From: CAYJBH01 sp964370605
Lineage (GTDB): Bacteria > Bacillota > Clostridia > Oscillospirales > Ruminococcaceae
Length of the DNA stretch: 64,000 nt
Reading direction: 5' to 3'
Assembly (NCBI GenBank): GCA_964370605.1
Contig: CAYJJX010000005.1
Coordinates: forward strand, 53,253 to 117,252
How positions within the stretch are numbered: position 1 is the first letter of the stretch; every line of letters starts with the position of its first letter. Below the pieces are notes generated by a model. The model was given only the letters and a program-made list of their open reading frames with translations. It was not told the origin of the DNA and searched no databases. Positions 1 to 7,555 of the stretch are shown piece by piece. The translations under genes and the position numbers were made by a program.

Positions 1-2
1 GC

Positions 3-281
3 GTGTCCGGCTCTTCATCCTATAAAATAGGCAAAATGATGCACCGAACGGCAGGGGAGCGGCAGGTGCTGGCGGTCACTCATTCGGCACAGCTTGCCTG
101 TTTTGCCGATCATCATCTTTTGATAGAAAAATCCACCGATAAAAAATCCGCACGCACCGACATAACAACGCTTTCACAGGAGGGCAAGGTTATGGAACTC
201 GCAAGGATCATGTCGGGAGACAGCATTACACAAACAGCGATTGCAAACGCAGAAGAGCTGCTTAGCACAGCAAAACAGTGA
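3..281 (+). CDS. recN: DNA repair protein RecN, C-terminal fragment (5' end outside window)
   Basis: This is the last roughly 92 codons of RecN, the SMC-like ATPase of recombinational double-strand break repair. The reading frame is open to the left edge, so the N-terminal ATPase half, coiled coil and Walker B lie outside the window. The visible part starts at the VSG segment that follows Walker B in RecN, contains the switch-histidine motif VTHSAQLACFADHHLLIEK and ends with the family-typical alternation MELARIMSGDSITQTAIANAEELL. It ends 21 bases before tyrS, which may be co-transcribed. The GTG at base 3 is not a real start. Identity is based on these C-terminal signatures. Confidence 0.88.
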   Translation: MSGSSSYKIGKMMHRTAGERQVLAVTHSAQLACFADHHLLIEKSTDKKSARTDITTLSQEGKVMELARIMSGDSITQTAIANAEELLSTAKQ

Positions 282-302
282 TAGAAAGGGAAATATACCA
301 AA

Positions 303-1520
303 ATGAAAATTTATGAAGAATTGCAGGCGAGAGGTCTTATTGCACAGGTGACCGACGAGCCGGAGATAAAGGAACTGGTCAACACCGGTAAAGCGATCTT
401 CTACATCGGCTTTGATCCGACGGCGGACAGCCTGCATGTCGGACATTTTATGGCGCTTTGCCTGATGAAGAGATTGCAGATGGCAGGCAATCGACCGATT
501 GCACTGCTCGGTGGCGGCACCGGAATGGTGGGAGATCCGTCCGGCAGAACCGATATGCGTGACATGATGACCACCGAGACGATTGATCATAATATTGCAT
601 GTTTCAGAAGACAGATGGAGCGTTTCATAGAGTTTGGTGACGGCAAGGCAATGATGGTGAACAATGCCGACTGGCTATTGAAACTTAATTATGTCGAACT
701 ACTGCGTGAGGTAGGCGCTTGCTTTTCCGTTAACCGGATGCTCGCCGCCGAATGCTATAAACAGCGTATGGAAAAAGGACTTTCATTCTTTGAGTTCAAC
801 TATATGATCATGCAGTCGTATGACTTTTTAGAGCTGTTTCGCAAGTATGGTTGCAACATGCAGTTTGGCGGTGATGACCAGTGGAGCAATATGCTGGGCG
901 GCACCGATCTAATCCGTCGCAAGCTCGGAGAAGATGCTTATGCAATGACCATCACTCTTCTGACAACGTCAGAGGGCACAAAGATGGGCAAGACCCAAAA
1001 AGGCGCAGTCTGGCTGGATCCAAACAAGACTACACCGTTTGAGTTTTTCCAGTACTGGCGCAACGTTGACGATGCCGATGTCATCAAGGTGATGAAAATG
1101 TTGACATTTATGACACTCGATGAGATTGCGCAGTATGAAAAAATGGAGGGCGCCGAGCTCAACAAGGCGAAAGAACGCCTTGCATATGAATTGACCGAGT
1201 TGGTACACGGTGCCGAAGAGGCAGAAAAGGCAAAGGCGGCCACCGCCGCACTTTTTGGCGGTGCACAAGGCGGAGACGTCCCGACCCATGCTTTGCCACA
1301 AGACAAGATTACAGACGGTGAAGTTGGCATAATCACACTGTTGGTTTCATCAAAACTTGCTCCCTCGGCAAGTGAGGCACGGCGCCTTATCCAGCAGGGC
1401 GGAATATCGGTGGACGGTGCGCAGATAACACAGCACACCCAAACTTTCACCAAAGAGCAGCTGAAAGAGGGCGTGCTGGTCAAAAAAGGCAAGAAGCAAT
1501 TCTGTAAAATTACTCTTTGA
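303..1520 (+). CDS. tyrS: Tyrosyl-tRNA synthetase
   Basis: 405 aa, the usual length. It charges tRNA-Tyr with tyrosine in the cytoplasm. The class I HIGH-type motif is HVGH (residues 45-48), the KMSKS-type loop is KMGKT (227-231), and an S4-type RNA-binding domain lies at the C-terminus (around ISVDG, after residue 340). The start ATG has a GAAAGGG ribosome site about 12 bases upstream. There is no room for a T-box leader between recN and tyrS (21 bases), so any tyrosine control must act on a promoter upstream of recN. It converges on the S1-domain gene with a gap of only 5 bases and no visible terminator. Confidence 0.97.
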   Translation: MKIYEELQARGLIAQVTDEPEIKELVNTGKAIFYIGFDPTADSLHVGHFMALCLMKRLQMAGNRPIALLGGGTGMVGDPSGRTDMRDMMTTETIDHNIACFRRQMERFIEFGDGKAMMVNNADWLLKLNYVELLREVGACFSVNRMLAAECYKQRMEKGLSFFEFNYMIMQSYDFLELFRKYGCNMQFGGDDQWSNMLGGTDLIRRKLGEDAYAMTITLLTTSEGTKMGKTQKGAVWLDPNKTTPFEFFQYWRNVDDADVIKVMKMLTFMTLDEIAQYEKMEGAELNKAKERLAYELTELVHGAEEAEKAKAATAALFGGAQGGDVPTHALPQDKITDGEVGIITLLVSSKLAPSASEARRLIQQGGISVDGAQITQHTQTFTKEQLKEGVLVKKGKKQFCKITL

Positions 1521-1525
1521 CGAAG

Positions 1526-2431
1526 TCAATCGAAATAGGTGACGATGTCTCGGTCGCTGGCATAACTTGAATAGCAGAATTTTTCTATGTGTTCACCGTG
1601 ATAAAAATACTTTATATCTTTAGTGACCTCAGCATCACGAAGTGAGCCGACGATCGAGAGTTTCACCTTCATCTTTTCCGGAATGATATTTTTTATGTAG
1701 ACACTGACATTTTGTCCGGGGTGTAGCCCCTCGACCGGTTCTGCAAGACCGGAAAGATTCGGTGCAAGCTCGATAAACACACCGTAATCCTCGATGCTTC
1801 GCACAATTCCGACCACCGTTTCACCGGCAGAAAAGGCGGCGGCGTTCTCGTCCCAGCTTCCAAGCAGCTCTTTCAGCGAGAGCAAAAAGCGCCCCTTTTC
1901 GTCCTGCGATTTTATCACCGCCCTAAGCGTCTGGCCTTTATATATTCTATCATGTGGTGTACAAATTCGCGAGACGGACAGACAGTCGATGTGAAGCAGT
2001 CCGGCGATTCCGCAACCGATGTCGCAGAATGCACCGTAACGCTCAATATGTGTTACACGACAATCGATGACATCACCAACAGTTTTTTTTGAAATAAACT
2101 CTTCTACACAGCGGCGCTGAGCCTCTTTGCGAGAGAGGACAAACAATGGTTTCTTTGATGAGAAGTCAATACTCTTTATGACAAAGCAGATTTTTTGCCC
2201 AATCTTTGAGAGCACAGCGATATCTTTCACCGTCGAGTTATCGGGGCTATATGTTGCCTCTTCAAACGGCATAATTGCCTGATAGCCGGAAAATTCAAAT
2301 TTTATTCGGCGTTTAACATCAAAAAGCAGGGCGGTTGATTGAAGTATCGTTTGTTTACTTCTTGCCAAAACTAACTGTTCGATGCAAAGCGACGACGCTT
2401 CCGGAAAATCACCCTCCAACCTATATTCCAT
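1526..2431 (-). CDS. S1 RNA-binding domain protein (ribosomal protein S1-like)
   Basis: 301 aa. Two S1 (OB-fold) RNA-binding domains can be seen, at about residues 130-190 (motif VTHIERYGAFCDIGCGIAG) and 205-265 (VRSIEDYGVFIELAPNLSG). The N-terminal 120 residues look like a further degenerate S1-like region. The short length and few repeats resemble the abbreviated S1-like proteins of Clostridia rather than the six-domain S1 of Proteobacteria. The likely role is RNA binding at the ribosome or in RNA turnover; the exact function is not clear from sequence. It is the only minus-strand gene in the first 10 kb and is divergent from prfA. Confidence 0.8.
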   Translation of the reverse strand: MEYRLEGDFPEASSLCIEQLVLARSKQTILQSTALLFDVKRRIKFEFSGYQAIMPFEEATYSPDNSTVKDIAVLSKIGQKICFVIKSIDFSSKKPLFVLSRKEAQRRCVEEFISKKTVGDVIDCRVTHIERYGAFCDIGCGIAGLLHIDCLSVSRICTPHDRIYKGQTLRAVIKSQDEKGRFLLSLKELLGSWDENAAAFSAGETVVGIVRSIEDYGVFIELAPNLSGLAEPVEGLHPGQNVSVYIKNIIPEKMKVKLSIVGSLRDAEVTKDIKYFYHGEHIEKFCYSSYASDRDIVTYFD

Positions 2432-2492
2432 AACTTAAAACTCCAATAGCATTTTTACATATCAAACTATATGCTGGCTTGCAAAAAAATAT

Positions 2493-2521
2493 TTGCATTT
2501 GCGTAACATTTGGTTTAGAAT
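2493..2521 (+). promoter_or_regulatory. Predicted sigma-A promoter for prfA operon
   Basis: TTGCAT (2493-2498), 17-base spacer, TAGAAT (2516-2521), 32 bases before the prfA start in the divergent region with the S1-domain gene. It would drive the tightly packed prfA-tsaC-coaE-aminopeptidase run. Confidence 0.55.
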
Positions 2522-2553
2522 ATTTATGACACACTTTATAAAACAGAGGAACT

Positions 2554-3636
2554 ATGTTAGACAAATTAAAAGAGATAAAAAACAGATATGAATTCGTAGC
2601 ACAGCAGGTGGTGTTGCCGGAGGTTATTTCCGATAACGAGCAATACCGCAAATTAATGAAAGAACATAAAAATTTGACGCCGCTTATGGAAAAGTATGAC
2701 GAATACCTTGCCGCCGAAACCGAGATGGATGAGGCAAAGGGTATGCTGGACGAAGGCGGTCTTGAACCTGATTTCAAAGAGATGGTACAGGCTGAGTACT
2801 TAGATGCAAAACAGCGCTGTGAAGAGTTGGAAGAGGAAATTAAAATTCTGCTTATTCCAAAAGATGAGAATGACGACAATAATACGATTGTCGAAATCCG
2901 CGGTGGCGCCGGCGGCGACGAGGCGGCACTCTTTGCGGGCAGTCTATTCCGCATGTACTCTATGTACGCAGAGCGCACCCGCCTCAAGGTAGAGATACTA
3001 AATGCGAACGAGACTGATCTTCAAGGATACAAGGAAATCAGTTTTCTTATATCGGGTGAGGGTGCCTATGGTCGCTTGAAGTTTGAGAGCGGAGTTCATC
3101 GTGTACAGCGTGTACCGGAAACCGAGACACAGGGAAGAATTCACACCTCTACCGTGACGGTTGCGGTGCTTCCTGAAGTTGAAGAGATCGACTTTGAAAT
3201 TAACACATCTGACGTGCAGGTGGACACCTTCCGTGCCTCCGGCGCAGGTGGTCAGCATGTCAACAAGACCGAGAGTGCAATACGACTTACCTATCTTCCG
3301 ACAGGACTTGTGGTGGAATGTCAGGACGAGCGCAGTCAACACAAAAATCGTGACCGTGCGTTTAAGATTTTGCGCAGTAAACTCTATGAAGAAAAACAGC
3401 GTGAACAGGCGGATGCCATCGCAAAAGAGCGCAAAAGTCAGGTTGGGACAGGAGATCGCAGCGAACGTATTCGTACCTACAACTACCCACAAGGAAGACT
3501 GACCGACCACCGTATAGGCCTTACCCTTTACAGGCTCGAGGCCATCATGAACGGCGACCTTGACGAGGTTATCGACTCGCTGATCACCGCCGATCGTGCC
3601 GAAAAACTAAAGGCAAGCGAGAGCGATGACAACTAG
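2554..3636 (+). CDS. prfA: Peptide chain release factor 1
   Basis: 360 aa, standard length. It recognises UAA and UAG stop codons and triggers peptide release in the ribosome. The GGQ hydrolysis motif is at residues 232-234 (GAGGQHVNKTES), and the stop-codon reading tripeptide is PET (188-190), of the RF1 P-x-T type rather than the SPF of RF2. The start has an AGAGGAAC ribosome site. It overlaps tsaC by 11 bases. The prmC/hemK methylase gene that usually follows prfA is absent here, so the Q234 methylase must be elsewhere if present. Confidence 0.97.
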   Translation: MLDKLKEIKNRYEFVAQQVVLPEVISDNEQYRKLMKEHKNLTPLMEKYDEYLAAETEMDEAKGMLDEGGLEPDFKEMVQAEYLDAKQRCEELEEEIKILLIPKDENDDNNTIVEIRGGAGGDEAALFAGSLFRMYSMYAERTRLKVEILNANETDLQGYKEISFLISGEGAYGRLKFESGVHRVQRVPETETQGRIHTSTVTVAVLPEVEEIDFEINTSDVQVDTFRASGAGGQHVNKTESAIRLTYLPTGLVVECQDERSQHKNRDRAFKILRSKLYEEKQREQADAIAKERKSQVGTGDRSERIRTYNYPQGRLTDHRIGLTLYRLEAIMNGDLDEVIDSLITADRAEKLKASESDDN

Positions 3637-4630
3637 TTACCTCACCGAAATCTTGCCCCCGACAGAGGGAGCATTGAGCGAGGCGGTTCGTTTGTTGAAT
3701 TCAGGCGAAGTTGTAGTTTTGCCGAGCGAGACGGTGTATGGACTTGCGGCACGGTGTGACAGTGAAGACGGTATTGCAAAGATATTTTCGGTAAAAAACA
3801 GACCGGCAGATAATCCGCTCATATTGCACTGCGACGGTCTTGAAATGGCAAAAAAATATTCAATGGATACCGATGAAAGACTGAAAAAACTGGCGGATAT
3901 TTTCTGGCCGGGCCCGTTGACTGTTGTGGTCAAACGCTCGAATCTGGTTTCTGATATTGTGACCGCAGGGCAGGCTACGGTGGCACTGCGTGTTCCCAAT
4001 AATGAGTTTTTTCGAAATGTCATCACCGAATGCGGAGTTCCCATTGCCGCCCCGTCTGCCAATATATCAGGCCGCCCCAGTCCGACCGACGGCAACGAGG
4101 CACTGCGCCAACTTGATAAAAAAGTGCCGCTGATAGTTGATGGCGGACGTTGTGACGTCGGTGTCGAGAGCACTATTATTTACCTTTCAGACGATGAGGC
4201 GGTTCTTCTTCGTCCCGGTGACATATCGGCAGATTGTCTGAGTGAGGTACTGGGTCAAACGGTCGTTACAAAAAAAGGGGAAAAAACCCCGACAGCCCCC
4301 GGCATGAAATATCGACACTATGCACCAAACTGTGAGATTATTCTTTATTGCGGCGATGATTTTGCCTGTTTTCTGAAGCGATGTGACGGAAAATATGGTG
4401 TCGTGTGTTTTGAAGAGGAGAGCGAGGATATAACGGCTGAGAAGTGCATAATATTTGGTAGGGCAGGCGATGAAAAACAGCAACAACGCAGGTTGTTCAA
4501 GATATTGAACTCACTGGACGATTACCGACTGGACCGATGGTATATCCATACCGATCGTAGTTTCAAGGCGGTATACAATCGATTACACAAAGCTTCAGAC
4601 GGCAAAATTTTCAAAGGAAAAAATTATTAG
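3626..4630 (+). CDS. tsaC: L-threonylcarbamoyladenylate synthase (Sua5/YwlC type)
   Basis: 334 aa. It makes threonylcarbamoyl-AMP from threonine, bicarbonate and ATP, the first step of the t6A37 modification in ANN-decoding tRNAs. The YrdC fold covers about residues 14-200, with the conserved LPSETVYGLAA near the start, KNRPADNPL and PSANISG; a C-terminal Sua5 domain follows the PGMKYRHYAP linker, so this is the long form. It overlaps the end of prfA by 11 bases and ends directly against the ATG of the coaE fusion, which points to translational coupling. Confidence 0.93.
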   Translation: MTTSYLTEILPPTEGALSEAVRLLNSGEVVVLPSETVYGLAARCDSEDGIAKIFSVKNRPADNPLILHCDGLEMAKKYSMDTDERLKKLADIFWPGPLTVVVKRSNLVSDIVTAGQATVALRVPNNEFFRNVITECGVPIAAPSANISGRPSPTDGNEALRQLDKKVPLIVDGGRCDVGVESTIIYLSDDEAVLLRPGDISADCLSEVLGQTVVTKKGEKTPTAPGMKYRHYAPNCEIILYCGDDFACFLKRCDGKYGVVCFEEESEDITAEKCIIFGRAGDEKQQQRRLFKILNSLDDYRLDRWYIHTDRSFKAVYNRLHKASDGKIFKGKNY

Positions 4631-5845
4631 ATGACGATTATTGGCATAACCGGACGTTCCGGAAGCGGAAAGACCTTGCTGAGTGATTTTTATCGCTCTC
4701 TTGGCTTTAACGTGATAGATTGCGACAAGGTGGCGGGCAGTATTTTGGAAAAGGGTTCACACTGTCTTGGCGAACTTGCGGCAACCTTTGGGAGCGATGT
4801 TTTAAATTCCGACGGCACGCTCAACCGTCCGATATTGGCATCACGGGCATTTTTAAACAAAAAGAGTCAGCGGCAACTCAACTCAATTACCCATCCGCAC
4901 ATCAACAAGATAGTGTTACAGCGGCTGGCAGAGGCGGCGAACAATAAAGAAGAACTTGTGTTCATCGATGTGCCACTGTTAATTGATTATCCGCTCGAGC
5001 ACTACTGCGACAAGGTCGTTGTGGTTCGTTCTCGAGAAGAATTGCAACTCAAACGCCTTAAAGCACGAGGAATGAGTCCGGAACAGGCGAAAAAGCGACT
5101 TTCTACACAGCATAGCAACGCACGGCTTTTTGCGGCGGCGGACTATATTGTTACCAACAATTCGACCGAAAAAGAGTTACAGACTAAAGCGAGACAACTT
5201 TTGACACGGTTGGTTCCCATCGGGAAAAAGAATGTTGGTCGGCCGCTTCGGCGTCGTCGATTGCCGCACGGAGTGAAGCGCTGGTTGCCGCTTTTGTTTA
5301 TTCCGATACTCGTTGTGGCAATAATACTGATAACCGGCACACTCGGTGAGATTGAACAAGAAGTTTACCGCACCGAATATTCTCAGACAGTTACCGAGGT
5401 GGCTGCTCTATATGATCTTGATCCGTATGTCATCTATGCAGTGATAATAACCGAGAGCAATTTTCAACCCGATGCCGTATCGAATGTCGGTGCAAGGGGG
5501 CTCATGCAGATCACCGAGGACACGTTTGATTGGATTCAAATGCAGATTGATCCCGAAAAACAATACACCTATGACGATATGTTTGATCCACAAGTGAATA
5601 TATTGTTCGGAAGTTACTATGTCAGCCGCTGTCTTGAACGATACCATGGCGATCTGAACACGGCGGTTGCCGCCTATCACAGCGGATGGGGGACGGTCGA
5701 TGGATTGTTAGAAAATCCCGAGTATAGTGATGACGGCAAGACCTTGGATATATTCCCATATGACCAGATGAATCATTATGTAAATAAGATAAACGCAAAC
5801 TATGAGAGTTACACAAGACTTTATGAAGAAAGGAATGAAAACTGA
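4631..5845 (+). CDS. coaE: Dephospho-CoA kinase fused to membrane-anchored lytic transglycosylase
   Basis: 404 aa with two unrelated enzymes in one frame. Residues 1-195 are dephospho-CoA kinase, the last step of CoA synthesis: P-loop GRSGSGKT (8-15), DCDKVA (30-35) and FIDVPLLID (111-119). A strongly basic linker (RPLRRRRLPHGVKRW, 204-218) precedes one membrane helix (about 218-236). Residues 250-404 are a Slt70-type lytic transglycosylase domain with TESNF (catalytic Glu275), GARGLMQIT (288-295) and AAYHSGWGTV. The positive-inside rule puts the kinase in the cytoplasm and the transglycosylase outside. Usual CoaE is about 200 aa. No internal start with a good ribosome site is evident; a GTG near 5272 lacks one. 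In relatives the two domains are expected as separate genes (inference). Confidence 0.9.
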   Translation: MTIIGITGRSGSGKTLLSDFYRSLGFNVIDCDKVAGSILEKGSHCLGELAATFGSDVLNSDGTLNRPILASRAFLNKKSQRQLNSITHPHINKIVLQRLAEAANNKEELVFIDVPLLIDYPLEHYCDKVVVVRSREELQLKRLKARGMSPEQAKKRLSTQHSNARLFAAADYIVTNNSTEKELQTKARQLLTRLVPIGKKNVGRPLRRRRLPHGVKRWLPLLFIPILVVAIILITGTLGEIEQEVYRTEYSQTVTEVAALYDLDPYVIYAVIITESNFQPDAVSNVGARGLMQITEDTFDWIQMQIDPEKQYTYDDMFDPQVNILFGSYYVSRCLERYHGDLNTAVAAYHSGWGTVDGLLENPEYSDDGKTLDIFPYDQMNHYVNKINANYESYTRLYEERNEN

Positions 5846-5846
5846 C

Positions 5847-7259
5847 ATGGCAACAAAAAAAGAAACTAAGAAAGAGACAAAAAAAGATTTGAACAAAGCA
5901 CTTTTTGTCGATCGTGACGACTATCGGGCATTTACCGAGAAAAACGCAAAAAAGATTGACAAGTTCGCAAAAGGTTATAAAGAATACCTCACCGAGGGCT
6001 TTACCGAGCGTATGTGTGTCGCAACGTCGGAAGCGATGCTGCTTAAAGAGGGGTTTGAGCCGTATAAAAGCGGTGCAAAACTCAGCGCAGGAGATAAGCG
6101 CTATGTGAACTGCGGCGAAAAGGGCATGATCGCCTTTATCGTTGGCACAAAAGCACTTGTCGATGGCGTACACATTATAGCGTCGCATATCGATGCACCG
6201 AGGCTGGACATCAAACCGATGCCGCTCTATGAGCAGGACGGCACAGCATTTCTCAAAACTCATTATTATGGCGGTATCCGCAAGTATCAATGGGGAGCTA
6301 TCCCGCTTGCACTTTGCGGTGTTATCTATCGCAAGGACGGCTCGTCGGTTAACCTTTCGGTCGGTCTGAAACCGGGTGATCCTGTGTTTACCGTATTTGA
6401 CCTTTTACCACATCTTGCAAAAGAACAGAGCAAACGCACCCTTGAAGAAGGTCTCAAAGGAGAGGAACTCAACGTTGTGGTGGGTGGACTGCCCGAGTTT
6501 GGCTCTGACGACAAAGAGGCGGTGAAACTTGCCGTCATGAAAATTTTGAACAGCGAATATGGCATTACGGAGCATGATTTTATCCGTGCCGAGCTGGAGG
6601 TTGTCCCTGCAATGATGCCGAGAGATGTTGGCTTTGACCGCTCTATGGTGGGCGCATACGGTCAGGACGATCGTTCTTGCAGTTATGTCGGACTTCGTGC
6701 GCTGCTGGAGCAGAAAGCTCCTGCCAAAACCGCAATTCTTGTACTTGCCGATAAAGAGGAGATCGGTTCGGTAGGACCTGCCGGCCTTGGCGGAGATTTC
6801 TTGAAAAACCTGCTGATCACCATGGTGGGATCGGCAACCGCCGACTATATGGAACTGGTGAAAAACAGCTTTGTATTTTCGGGCGACGTTGCGGCGGCAT
6901 ATGATGGCAGATTCTCAGGATCGTTTGATAAACTGAACTCGGCATATATGGGACATGGACTTGTACTGACGAAATACACCGGCGCAAGAGGCAAGAGCGG
7001 TACAAATGATGCCAGTGCCGAAGCAATGAGCTTTGCAATGAGAGTAATCGAGGAGAGTGGCGCGGCATTTCAGGTGGCGGAGCTCGGTGCGGTCGATGCC
7101 GGCGGCGGCGGAACCGTTGCGGCATTCCTTGGAGACATGGGCTTTGACACGGTAGATATCGGCGTTGCGGTTGCCTCGATGCACGCACCATTTGAAATCA
7201 CTTCAAAATCAGACCTATATGCACTGTTCTTGGCATATTCAAAGTTTTTTGCCGGTTAA
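5847..7259 (+). CDS. M18 family aminopeptidase
   Basis: 470 aa from the ATG at 5847, one base after the coaE fusion stop, with GAAAGGA about 12 bases upstream; in-frame starts further up would overlap the previous gene. M18 enzymes are cytoplasmic dinuclear zinc aminopeptidases that prefer acidic N-terminal residues. The metal-site motifs are visible: HIIASHIDAPRLD (first histidine ligand), GAYGQDDRS (bridging Asp) and LADKEEIGSVG (catalytic Glu pair), then GARGKSGTNDASAE and a C-terminal VGVAVASMHAPFEI region. The N-terminus is unusually Lys/Glu/Thr-rich (KKETKKETKKD). Confidence 0.93.
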   Translation: MATKKETKKETKKDLNKALFVDRDDYRAFTEKNAKKIDKFAKGYKEYLTEGFTERMCVATSEAMLLKEGFEPYKSGAKLSAGDKRYVNCGEKGMIAFIVGTKALVDGVHIIASHIDAPRLDIKPMPLYEQDGTAFLKTHYYGGIRKYQWGAIPLALCGVIYRKDGSSVNLSVGLKPGDPVFTVFDLLPHLAKEQSKRTLEEGLKGEELNVVVGGLPEFGSDDKEAVKLAVMKILNSEYGITEHDFIRAELEVVPAMMPRDVGFDRSMVGAYGQDDRSCSYVGLRALLEQKAPAKTAILVLADKEEIGSVGPAGLGGDFLKNLLITMVGSATADYMELVKNSFVFSGDVAAAYDGRFSGSFDKLNSAYMGHGLVLTKYTGARGKSGTNDASAEAMSFAMRVIEESGAAFQVAELGAVDAGGGGTVAAFLGDMGFDTVDIGVAVASMHAPFEITSKSDLYALFLAYSKFFAG

Positions 7260-7381
7260 ATATTTTGCGCACTTATGGGATAGGCAAATGCTTTGCTGTA
7301 AAGTTTGCATAAATAAAAGTTAACATATTATTACCTGCCGGAATACTCTAAAATAATAAGTTTTGAGTTAAAAGGTGTATG

Positions 7382-7555
7382 ATGGCAGGTTTGCATATCT
7401 TGTTTTGTGCCGTTTTCCTGTTTGGTTTATGGTACATTGCAATCATTTTGGTGTCGTCGTTCGACATATATCGCGACGATGCAAAAAGGACAAGGGAGGA
7501 AAAGAGCGACGCAGATAGAGGGAACGATACAGAATATAATCTTCCAAAATCCTGA
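7382..7555 (+). CDS. Putative 57-aa single-pass membrane protein overlapping recD2
   Basis: A short reading frame begins with ATG 7382 and is preceded by AAAAGGTG at good spacing. It encodes 57 residues: a hydrophobic helix from about residue 5 to 26 (LFCAVFLFGLWYIAII core) and then a charged tail (DIYRDDAKRTREEKSDADRG). It ends at TGA 7553-7555, 77 bases inside the recD2 frame as called here, in a different frame. A good ribosome site plus a sensible membrane-then-charged layout argue for a real gene. recD2 itself has no clear ribosome site, so translation through this ORF might help its expression (inference). No family was recognised. Confidence 0.45.
   Translation: MAGLHILFCAVFLFGLWYIAIILVSSFDIYRDDAKRTREEKSDADRGNDTEYNLPKS

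Noticed and set aside
281..302. T-box leader for tyrS
   Set aside because: Gap of 21 bases after recN is too short.
5622..6290. 222-residue minus-strand open frame opposite the coaE fusion and aminopeptidase
   Set aside because: Cys/His-rich shadow without ribosome site; both plus-strand genes have clear motifs.
7407..7478. 24-codon N-terminal extension of RecD2
   Set aside because: No ribosome site, not family-like, and overlaps the better supported small ORF at 7382.
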